DNA of 13,987 nt, taken from Lachnospiraceae bacterium. Lineage in GTDB: Bacteria > Bacillota_A > Clostridia > Lachnospirales > Lachnospiraceae. The notes under the pieces are model-generated. The model did not search any database, was not told the origin of the DNA, and was given only the letters and a program-made list of their open reading frames with translations. Positions 6,985 to 12,209 of this stretch are shown here, piece by piece. Every line of letters begins with the position of its first letter. The stretch's first letter is position 1. The stretch lies in contig JAGATU010000046.1 in the NCBI GenBank assembly GCA_017621115.1, positions 1-13,987 of the forward strand, read 5' to 3'. The position numbers and the translations under genes were made by a program.

Positions 6985-7251
6985 AAAAGTATGTTCGACC
7001 GGAAATAATTGGTTGAAAAGTTGCAAAACGCTAAATTGTGTTTGGTGATGAGAAAATATATTATGTAACCGGTGCAAAGTATTATGTAAAGTAATTTTAA
7101 ATATTCGTCATAAAAAAGTTGGAATATTGCTTCTTTTTTAAAAATCAAGAGGGTTTTTGTACAAAAATTATAATGTGTAGCGACGTTGATTGTTGAAAAT
7201 AACGGTATATGTGAATGAAATATGAACAGAAAATTATAAAATTCATAAATC

Positions 7252-7270
7252 GTTCAAAAATGGTTCAAAA
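7252..7270 (+). promoter_or_regulatory. Tandem GTTCAAAA repeats upstream of the lipoprotein promoter
   Basis: GTTCAAAA occurs at 7252-7259 and 7263-7270. The 11-base period is about one helical turn, and the second copy ends 4 bases before the -35. The placement suits a pair of activator half-sites. No cognate regulator can be named. Confidence 0.35.
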
Positions 7271-7274
7271 CGTA

Positions 7275-7303
7275 TTTACAAAGAAAGCGCGATAGGCTAT
7301 ACT
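7275..7303 (+). promoter_or_regulatory. Promoter of the acidic lipoprotein gene
   Basis: TTTACA (7275-7280, 5/6) and TATACT (7298-7303, 5/6) are separated by 17 bases. Transcription would start near 7310, giving a leader of about 44 bases before the ATG at 7354. Confidence 0.8.
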
Positions 7304-7308
7304 CATCC

Positions 7309-7322
7309 TTGTCGAAAGACAA
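7309..7322 (+). other. 5'-end GAAA-tetraloop hairpin in the lipoprotein leader
   Basis: TTGTC-GAAA-GACAA forms a 5-bp stem with a GNRA tetraloop at or next to the predicted 5' end of the transcript. Such terminal hairpins can protect mRNA from decay; that role here is inferred. Confidence 0.4.
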
Positions 7323-7353
7323 AAGCGTTTTTTGAAACAAGGAGGAATTTATT

Positions 7354-7671
7354 ATGAAAAAAATCGCAGCAGTTTTAGCAACAGTTATGGTAGCAGGTAC
7401 ATTAATGGTAGCTTGCGGTAACGAAGAAGCAGTTGTAGAAATCGAAGAAACAACAGCAGTTGAAGAAACTACAGAAGCTGTAGTAGAAGAAGTAGCTACA
7501 GAAGTAGTAGAAACAGAAGTTGCAACAGAAGAAGCAACAACAGAAGTAGCTGAAGATGCAGTAGCAGAAGAAGTAGCAACTGAAGAAGTAGCTACAGAAG
7601 CAGCTGAAACAGAAGTAGCAACTGAAGAAGCTACTACAGAAGAAGCAACAACAGAAGTTGTAGCTGAATAG
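7354..7671 (+). CDS. Small acidic low-complexity lipoprotein (Glu/Ala/Thr/Val-rich)
   Basis: A 105-residue secreted lipoprotein. The signal peptide MKKIAAVLATVMVAG is followed by a lipobox-like LMVAC with C21 as the lipidated residue (Met at -3 is slightly atypical), so it should be anchored on the outer face of the membrane. After GNEEA the mature chain consists almost entirely of Glu, Ala, Thr and Val with imperfect repeats such as EVATEEATTE. There is no Lys or Arg, so it is strongly acidic and probably unfolded. No known domain is seen. The ribosome site AAGGAGGAA is near ideal. Every Glu codon is GAA, and Ala, Val and Thr codons end mostly in A or T, unlike neighbouring genes that use GAG and C/G-ending codons freely. 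Strong promoter, leader hairpin, ribosome site and codon bias together suggest high expression. The function is unknown. Confidence 0.85.
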   Translation: MKKIAAVLATVMVAGTLMVACGNEEAVVEIEETTAVEETTEAVVEEVATEVVETEVATEEATTEVAEDAVAEEVATEEVATEAAETEVATEEATTEEATTEVVAE

Positions 7672-7693
7672 TCACGTTAGCAACGAGACGTAC

Positions 7694-7763
7694 ATTAAAA
7701 GAAATGAAGAAGTCCGGGGAGGAATGCTTGCATTCCGAAGCGGACTTTTTTGTTTCTTTTAAT
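7694..7763 (+). terminator. Composite intrinsic terminator, possibly bidirectional
   Basis: The core stem AAGTCCG (7710-7716) / CGGACTT (7741-7747) encloses GGAATGC / GCATTCC (7721-7727 / 7730-7736), with a T6 run at 7746-7751. An outer perfect 11-bp inverted repeat, ATTAAAAGAAA (7694-7704) and TTTCTTTTAAT (7753-7763), extends it. The A-rich left arm means it could also stop transcription from the other strand, although no minus-strand gene is evident. It ends the lipoprotein transcript. Confidence 0.85.
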
Positions 7764-7764
7764 A

Positions 7765-7808
7765 CACGGCGACTGCCGTGCCTCCCGGACCGCGAAGCGG
7801 TCTGGGAG
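7765..7808. repeat. Two adjacent GC-rich hairpins between terminator and kinase promoter
   Basis: CACGGC-GACT-GCCGTG (7765-7780) is followed after one base by CTCCCGGACCGC-GAA-GCGGTCTGGGAG (7782-7808), a 12-bp stem with one G-U. They lie directly after the lipoprotein terminator and before the kinase promoter at 7830, so neither gene's predicted transcript should contain them. There is no T tract, so they are not terminators of the usual kind. A dispersed palindromic repeat or a small RNA is possible. Confidence 0.5.
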
Positions 7809-7829
7809 CGGAACGTCCTACAATTAAAT

Positions 7830-7858
7830 TTGACGCTTTTTGCAAGTAGATGTACAAT
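7830..7858 (+). promoter_or_regulatory. Promoter of the hybrid histidine kinase gene
   Basis: TTGACG (7830-7835, 5/6) and TACAAT (7853-7858, 5/6) are separated by 17 bases. Transcription would start near 7865, about 35 bases before the ATG at 7900. AAAAAGGAG lies at the expected ribosome-site distance. Confidence 0.75.
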
Positions 7859-7899
7859 TGAAACAGAGTTACAAATGACATCAAAAAGGAGTATCTGTT

Positions 7900-10095
7900 A
7901 TGCATCAGTTCCTGATTCAAATACAGGTTTTGGCTATATTGTTGCTTGCGTTTTCATTAGTTTATGTATTTCGTGTGGGTTCCAGCCACATGCATAAGCT
8001 GATGCTGACTTTTACCATTACAGAGTTGGTACATAATCTTGGATATTTACTGGAATTGCTGGCCAAGACAGAGCAGGAAGCTTTGCTTGCGGTAAAAGTA
8101 GAATATCTGGGAAGCAGTTTGGTTGCCATTCTTTTTATGATGTTTATCTTTTGTTACTGTGCAGAAAAAGAGCATTTGTGGACGGAGCGTATTCTGCTCG
8201 TATGCGGAGCGATGGTAATAGTACTGGTTTGGACCAATTCCCTGCACCATATATATTACAAAGATGTGGAGTTTGTAACAGACGGTGCATTTCCGCATTT
8301 GAAGTTATATTACGGACCGGGCTTTTATATTTACATGATTACCTGTCTGGTGATTCCTTGGGCAATTTCCGTATACATCCTGGTAAGAGCATTGGTAAGG
8401 ACCAAAAGCTCAAAGCGTAAAAACAATCTTAAAGTAATTGTAGGCGGTTCGACGGTTGCCATTTCAATTCTGGTTATCTATGTGTTGGGAGCGTTCCCGG
8501 AAGGCTATGATCCGACGCCGACCACCATGGCAGTATTGTTTACTACATTGGTAGTGATTGTTTGGAACAGAAAGGATTTTGACCTTACCAGAACGGCTAC
8601 CGATACGGTACTGGATTCCCTTGGGGATTCCATGATTACATTGAACGAAAACCGCGAGGTGTTGATGTATAATGCATCAGCTAAGCAGTTGTTTCCGGAT
8701 ATTGAAGTCGGAAACCGGCTTAGTGATATTGAGAATTTCCCGGTTCATATTCTTGAGGATAGTGACAGGACCAAATTTGAGATGGACGGACGCCATTATG
8801 AAGGGCATCTGCGAGTTTTGCATGACTATGAACAGTTGGTGCGCGGTTATTCTGTATTAATCGTGGATGTTACCAATATTTACGAATATATCGAAGAATT
8901 GGATGATATGCGTGAGCAGGCAGAAGCCGCTAACCGCGCCAAATCCAATTTCCTTGCCAATATGTCCCACGAGATCCGTACGCCGATGAATGCGGTCGTG
9001 GGTATGAGTGAATTGATTATTGCCGAAGACTGCAGTGAAAAGGTCCGCGACTATGCGTCCGACATCAAAGATGCCGGCCTTAACCTGTTGTCCATTATTA
9101 ACGATATCCTGGATTTGTCAAAAGTAGAATCCGGCAAAATGGAACTTGCCGAAGAAGAATATTCCGTACATAAACTTGCGCAGGATTCCGTCAATCTTGT
9201 ACAGATGATTGCGGAACAAAAAGGCCTTCAGGTAAAACTGGATATGGCGAAGGACATTCCGAACAAACTTCGTGGTGATGTGGGTAAAATCCGCCAGATT
9301 CTGATTAATATCCTCAATAACTCCATCAAATTTACCACTGAGGGTCGGGTGGGGCTTGAAGTCTCCGGTAAGTACCTTGAAGAGGAAAATTATGAACTCC
9401 GGTTTGATATCCGTGATACCGGTATCGGCATAAAGGATGAAGACCGTAAAACCATTTTCGATTCCTTTAGGCAGTTGGATATGAACCGTAACCGTAAGAT
9501 TGAAGGTACGGGGCTCGGGCTTGCGATTACCAAGCAGTTTGTAGAGTTAATGCAGGGTACGATTGAGCTGGAGAGCGAATACGGAAAAGGCACCCATTTT
9601 ACCATCCGCATCAAACAACGTGTGGTGGAAAAAGCCAATACTGTTGATAAAGCAGCCGGCGATACATCCGGTAGTGCAGCACCGAAGGAAATCCCGATGT
9701 TTACCGCGCCAACATGCCGTGTACTCGTCGTGGATGACAATGCTCTTAACCGCAAACTTGCCACGACCCTGCTCAAATTCTACAATTTTGACATGGATGA
9801 AACAGACAGCGGACAGGGTGCCATTGATATGGTAACAGAAAAGGCATACGACATCATTTTCATGGATCATATGATGCCCGAAATGGACGGCGTAACCGCC
9901 ACCGGCATCATCCGCGCCGAATGCGGCGACAACGGCAAAAATGCAATCATCATCGCTTTAACAGCGAATGCCATTCAGGGCGCCAGGGAGAAATTCCTTG
10001 CCAACGGATTTGATGACTTCCTCTCAAAGCCGTTCCAGCGGTCACAGTTGCATGAGATGCTGGATAAGTGGGTGAAGAGTGAGATGAGGGAGTGA
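7900..10095 (+). CDS. Hybrid sensor histidine kinase (7TM-PAS-HisKA-HATPase-REC)
   Basis: A 731-residue membrane-bound signalling kinase. Residues 1-223 contain about seven hydrophobic segments (near 4-25, 33-55, 68-90, 97-115, 141-163, 178-197 and 205-222), like the 7TM sensor domain of bacterial histidine kinases. A PAS-like region follows (about 229-325), then a short coiled coil, then HisKA with FLANMSHEIRTP and phospho-acceptor H357. The ATPase domain shows NILNNSIKFT (N box), DTGIGI (G1), FDSFRQ (F box) and GTGLGLAITK (G2). The C-terminal receiver has acidic pair D612/D613, phospho-acceptor D656 (FMDHMMPEMDG) and K710. There is no HPt domain and no partner response regulator or phosphotransfer gene in the window. 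It has its own promoter and terminator, so it is a monocistronic orphan. The signal is unknown. Confidence 0.93.
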   Translation: MHQFLIQIQVLAILLLAFSLVYVFRVGSSHMHKLMLTFTITELVHNLGYLLELLAKTEQEALLAVKVEYLGSSLVAILFMMFIFCYCAEKEHLWTERILLVCGAMVIVLVWTNSLHHIYYKDVEFVTDGAFPHLKLYYGPGFYIYMITCLVIPWAISVYILVRALVRTKSSKRKNNLKVIVGGSTVAISILVIYVLGAFPEGYDPTPTTMAVLFTTLVVIVWNRKDFDLTRTATDTVLDSLGDSMITLNENREVLMYNASAKQLFPDIEVGNRLSDIENFPVHILEDSDRTKFEMDGRHYEGHLRVLHDYEQLVRGYSVLIVDVTNIYEYIEELDDMREQAEAANRAKSNFLANMSHEIRTPMNAVVGMSELIIAEDCSEKVRDYASDIKDAGLNLLSIINDILDLSKVESGKMELAEEEYSVHKLAQDSVNLVQMIAEQKGLQVKLDMAKDIPNKLRGDVGKIRQILINILNNSIKFTTEGRVGLEVSGKYLEEENYELRFDIRDTGIGIKDEDRKTIFDSFRQLDMNRNRKIEGTGLGLAITKQFVELMQGTIELESEYGKGTHFTIRIKQRVVEKANTVDKAAGDTSGSAAPKEIPMFTAPTCRVLVVDDNALNRKLATTLLKFYNFDMDETDSGQGAIDMVTEKAYDIIFMDHMMPEMDGVTATGIIRAECGDNGKNAIIIALTANAIQGAREKFLANGFDDFLSKPFQRSQLHEMLDKWVKSEMRE

Positions 10096-10118
10096 GGAAG
10101 AATAAAGAAGTTAATTTT

Positions 10119-10138
10119 ATCATTTTGATAAAAATGAT
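10119..10138. repeat. AT-rich palindrome downstream of the kinase gene
   Basis: ATCATTTT-GATA-AAAATGAT is a perfect 8-bp inverted repeat with a 4-base loop, between the kinase stop and its terminator. It may simply be part of the 3' untranslated region. Confidence 0.3.
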
Positions 10139-10167
10139 GAAATTGAATTGAGAAATGATGCAATTGA

Positions 10168-10202
10168 AACAGCTAATCGACAGTGTCGGTTGGCTGTTTT
10201 TT
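10168..10202 (+). terminator. Intrinsic terminator of the kinase gene
   Basis: AACAGCTAATCGAC (10168-10181) pairs with GTCGGTTGGCTGTT (10185-10198) over 14 positions with two G-U pairs. The loop is AGT and the T run extends to 10202. Confidence 0.85.
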
Positions 10203-10214
10203 GGTGCATTTAGA

Positions 10215-10243
10215 TTGGTTATATGATATAGTTGTGATATGAT
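10215..10243 (+). promoter_or_regulatory. Promoter of the metallophosphoesterase gene
   Basis: TTGGTT (10215-10220) and TATGAT (10238-10243, 5/6) have a 17-base spacer. TGA before the -10 makes it an extended -10 (TGnTATGAT). The leader would be about 48 bases. Confidence 0.6.
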
Positions 10244-10297
10244 ATATATTCTAAAAGAGATGAATGAGTGAGAATTTGAGAAAAGGAGGAGGAGAGA

Positions 10298-10810
10298 ATG
10301 ATTTGGTTTACAAGCGATTTACATTTGGGACATAAGGCGGCAATCAATATGTGTGAAAGACCTTTTGAAACCGTCGAAGAAATGAATGAGATATTGATTT
10401 ACAATTTCAATTCCTGTGTTAAGCAAAATGACACGGTATATATTCTTGGGGACATTGCTCACAGAATGCCGGTAGATGTGGTTAATCAATGGATTGCCGG
10501 ATTGAATGGTAAGAAGATTTTATGTAAGGGTAATCATGATAAAAAGTATAACGAGGAGCTATTTGCCGGGATTAATGATTTTTTGGAGAGATCGATACAT
10601 GGTGTTAATTTGTCATTGATGCATTATCCGATGATGTCATGGCCGAAATCACGCCATGGTTCGTTGCATTTGCATGGGCATATTCATAGTAGGGGAGATT
10701 ACAATTTGCAACAGAAAAAGGAGGGCATCCTGCGGTATGACGTGGGTGTGGATGCGAACGGTTATTATCCGGTGTCGATAGAGCAGGTGAAGGAGTTTTT
10801 TGGAGTTTGA
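10298..10810 (+). CDS. Small calcineurin-like metallophosphoesterase
   Basis: A 170-residue soluble phosphoesterase with the full two-metal signature: DLH (D7, H9), GD (D52), GNHD (N79, H80, D81), H109 and GHIH (H128, H130). It resembles the short single-domain metallophosphoesterases found in bacteria and phages. The substrate (phosphomonoester, cyclic nucleotide or nucleic acid end) cannot be told from sequence. A strong AAAGGAGGAGG site precedes ATG 10298. The XRE-type gene follows after 24 bases and has no separate promoter that I can see, so the two may be co-transcribed up to the terminator at 11277-11307. Confidence 0.88.
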   Translation: MIWFTSDLHLGHKAAINMCERPFETVEEMNEILIYNFNSCVKQNDTVYILGDIAHRMPVDVVNQWIAGLNGKKILCKGNHDKKYNEELFAGINDFLERSIHGVNLSLMHYPMMSWPKSRHGSLHLHGHIHSRGDYNLQQKKEGILRYDVGVDANGYYPVSIEQVKEFFGV

Positions 10811-10834
10811 TAGTTTGTTGAAGGAGGAGTTACA

Positions 10835-11107
10835 ATGCGTACAATTGTGGGAAATGAAAATATAATAGCCTTTCATCCTGGTTACTATATTGCAGACATT
10901 ATTGAAGATATGGGTATTAGTCAAAGTGAGTTCGCGGCTAGAGTAGGAGTATCGGAAGAGATGCTCGATAATATAGTGAATGGTCGGATAGGCATATCAA
11001 GTGATATTGCAAGGAAATTTTCTGTAATGTTAGGGACGAGTGCGGAAGTGTGGTTTGATTTGCAGAGGGATTATGATTGGAAATTAGTAGAGATTCAACA
11101 GATATAG
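10835..11107 (+). CDS. HigA/XRE-family HTH regulator, probably truncated
   Basis: A 90-residue protein with a HigA-type N-terminus (IIAFHPGYYIADIIEDMGISQSEFAARVGVS) and a helix-turn-helix at about 29-51, ending LQRDYDWKLVEIQQI then TAG. HigA-type antitoxins bind DNA and neutralise a HigB RNase, but no HigB-like gene precedes or follows. The start has GAAGGAGGAG upstream. In a larger family the same N-terminus continues, after a 'dFDeQ' linker, into an ImmA/IrrE-type zinc peptidase domain. The bases after this stop codon encode just such a linker in the same frame, so the gene is likely the surviving front part of a longer protein. The HTH is intact and may still bind DNA. Confidence 0.75.
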   Translation: MRTIVGNENIIAFHPGYYIADIIEDMGISQSEFAARVGVSEEMLDNIVNGRIGISSDIARKFSVMLGTSAEVWFDLQRDYDWKLVEIQQI

Positions 11108-11250
11108 GAATTTGATGAACAGACAGAAGTGGTTAAGCAGATGATTAAGATAGAGTATTTAGTAAGATTTGCCAGAGAGGAGTCAATCAGGTGTGTAAGT
11201 TTTGCAATACGTCTGGGAGGACGGTGGGATTAAGTGGATGTGTGGAATGA
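11108..11250 (+). pseudogene. Decayed C-terminal remnant of the HigA/XRE gene
   Basis: Reading on in frame from the TAG at 11105-11107 gives EFDEQTEVVKQMIKIEYLVRFA and then runs to TAA at 11231-11233. EFDEQ followed by a Val/Lys-rich helix and a Tyr-Leu segment resembles the linker after the HTH in HigA-like proteins with an ImmA/IrrE tail. From 11191 another frame gives VCKFCNTSGRTVGL and ends at 11248-11250, which looks like a frameshifted continuation. The rest of the expected peptidase domain (HExxH) is absent. The assignment rests on recalled family resemblance. Confidence 0.5.
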
Positions 11251-11276
11251 GTTGAATTAGAATAGGGAATATGAAG

Positions 11277-11307
11277 TGTCGGTTAGAAAACTCTGACCGA
11301 CATTTTT
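11277..11307 (+). terminator. Intrinsic terminator after the XRE gene remnant
   Basis: TGTCGGTTAG (11277-11286) pairs with CTGACCGACA (11293-11302, one G-U) around the loop AAAACT, followed by T5 at 11303-11307. It insulates the cassette at the right edge from upstream transcription. Confidence 0.82.
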
Positions 11308-11369
11308 ATGAGAGGATTATTGGACAGATAGGGCGGTATAGTTGAAATGTAGTAGTGTGGCTATATATC

Positions 11370-11384
11370 TTTGCAAATTGCAAA
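11370..11384. promoter_or_regulatory. Perfect 15-bp palindrome upstream of the HTH gene promoter
   Basis: TTTGCAA-A-TTGCAAA is a perfect odd-length palindrome ending 13 bases before the -35 at 11398. Its size and symmetry suit a dimeric HTH protein. It is a candidate operator for the adjacent Cro/CI-type regulator. Confidence 0.5.
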
Positions 11385-11397
11385 CTTCAATTATTGA

Positions 11398-11426
11398 TTG
11401 AGAAACATGACAATAATTGTTATAAT
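11398..11426 (+). promoter_or_regulatory. Near-consensus promoter of the right-edge cassette
   Basis: TTGAGA (11398-11403, 5/6) and TATAAT (11421-11426, perfect) are separated by 17 bases. The transcription start near 11433 is about 41 bases before ATG 11474. This is the strongest promoter in the window by match, and no other is seen before 12210, so it probably serves all three genes. Confidence 0.82.
11410..11420. promoter_or_regulatory. Palindrome inside the promoter spacer (operator candidate)
   Basis: ACAAT-A-ATTGT occupies the spacer immediately upstream of the -10, the classic place for a repressor to block initiation. Its sequence differs from the 11370-11384 palindrome, so either two proteins or two site types are involved, or one of the two is coincidental. 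Confidence 0.45.
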
Positions 11427-11473
11427 ATTAGCAGTAAAAATGTCAGATTGTTCATTGGAATTGGAGGATAAAT

Positions 11474-11692
11474 ATGGCGGTTAATTATGATAAATTATGG
11501 GACATTTTAAATGAACGTGGAATGATAAAAACTGAGCTTATAAAAGAGGCTAAGATTAGTACAAATGCGATGGCAAAGCTTGGTAGAAATGAAGATGTCC
11601 GTGTAGGAATATTGGAAAAGATTTGCATAGCGTTAAATTGTAAAATGGATGATATTTTGGATATTGTACCAGAAAGCAAGGGGAATAAATAA
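11474..11692 (+). CDS. Small Cro/CI-type HTH regulator
   Basis: A 72-residue protein that is essentially a single helix-turn-helix domain (about 6-64) of the Cro/CI type: WDILNERGMIKTELIKEA, then STNAMAKLGRNEDVRVGILEKICIALNC. GGAGG at 11463-11467 supports the start. Such single-domain regulators often sit first in restriction-modification or other defence operons and control their own promoter. The next gene starts on the base after this stop, and a DUF262 nuclease follows that. Palindromes at 11370 and 11410 are plausible targets for autoregulation. Confidence 0.83.
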   Translation: MAVNYDKLWDILNERGMIKTELIKEAKISTNAMAKLGRNEDVRVGILEKICIALNCKMDDILDIVPESKGNK

Positions 11693-12187
11693 ATGCAAAA
11701 ATTTATTGAAATACCGATATATGCGTTAGATGAAAGAACATTATGTGTAAGGTATGAAAAATATGTGGAAGAACTGCGTCGTGATGTTTTTTCGGACATA
11801 AATGAAGAAACATTTAAAAGATGTTTAGAAATTGGAACGTATCCTAAAAGAGTGTGGGAGTACAATCATATAGTTGGTTATATTGTTATTGGTTACGAAT
11901 TTGGTGATTTACAGTTTAAAGTGTACCTTCCTACTTCGCAAAAACAAAGATATAGGTGGAGAACTACTAAAAAGACTTTTTTGTATGATACACATTCGAA
12001 TGGTACACATTTTCGAGTGGATGGAAGTATGAGTAGTCAAGACATTCAACAAGAGATAGAGAATATGTTGAATTCAATTATAAAAGAACATGTGCCGAAG
12101 AGGTATTATGTAGATAGACAAGCCTTTGATAATATAAATAGTAAGATTGATTATTTAAAAATTATTAATGAAGTTGCTAATAAATAG
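11693..12187 (+). CDS. Hypothetical protein in HTH-DUF262 cassette
   Basis: A 164-residue soluble protein that I do not recognise. It has no signal peptide or membrane segment. The N-terminal half is rich in aromatic and charged residues (IEIPIYALDERTLCVRYEKYVEEL). A probable beta-rich centre follows (YIVIGYEFGDLQFKVYLP, then RYRWRTTKKTFLYD) and the C-terminus is Lys/Asn-rich and helical. No catalytic motif is evident. The ATG begins right after the upstream stop with AAGGGG (11678-11683) as a spaced ribosome site, so translation is coupled to the regulator. The AT-rich codons (AGA, ATA, TTA) differ from those of the core genes at the left and suggest acquisition by transfer. A role accompanying the downstream nuclease is inferred from order only. 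Confidence 0.75.
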   Translation: MQKFIEIPIYALDERTLCVRYEKYVEELRRDVFSDINEETFKRCLEIGTYPKRVWEYNHIVGYIVIGYEFGDLQFKVYLPTSQKQRYRWRTTKKTFLYDTHSNGTHFRVDGSMSSQDIQQEIENMLNSIIKEHVPKRYYVDRQAFDNINSKIDYLKIINEVANK

Positions 12188-12209
12188 ATTTAGAATCGAG
12201 GATATACAA

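Larger units (their letters stand above)
6790..7090. repeat. Paired 9-bp repeats in inverted arrangement (TTACATAAT x4)
   Basis: TTACATAAT occurs at 6791-6799 and 6804-6812; its reverse complement ATTATGTAA occurs at 7060-7068 and 7081-7089. The matches extend: the outer pair is TTTACATAAT / ATTATGTAAA (6790-6799, 7081-7090) and the inner pair is GTTACATAATA / TATTATGTAAC (6803-6813, 7059-7069). The left outer copy contains the helicase stop codon. The bracketed stretch of about 300 bp is AT-rich with no convincing gene. It could be a small non-autonomous element with terminal inverted repeats, or binding sites for a regulator. Confidence 0.5.

Noticed and set aside
7112..7140. TAAAAAAG / CTTTTTTA inverted repeat as a terminator
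   Set aside because: The stem is only A-T pairs apart from one G-C and has no gene clearly ending before it, so it is not supportable as a functional terminator.
6840..7148. 102-residue minus-strand open frame in the large intergenic gap
   Set aside because: No ribosome site precedes its ATG, its composition follows the AT-rich DNA, and it runs across the repeats and DnaA-like boxes.
7694..7829. Riboswitch upstream of the kinase gene
   Set aside because: The hairpins lie upstream of the kinase promoter at 7830-7858, so they would not be in its leader, and they match no riboswitch core I recognise.
7704..7997. 97-residue plus-strand open frame after the lipoprotein gene
   Set aside because: It reads through the terminator, the GC-rich hairpins and the kinase promoter, then overlaps the kinase in another frame; no family match.
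9390..9776. 128-residue minus-strand open frame opposite the kinase
   Set aside because: It is antisense to the ATPase and receiver domains and has Ser/Leu/Arg-rich shadow composition.
11105..11107. Programmed readthrough of the TAG in the HigA-like gene
   Set aside because: The downstream frame stops again after 41 codons and seems frameshifted, and no readthrough signal is visible, so decay is simpler.
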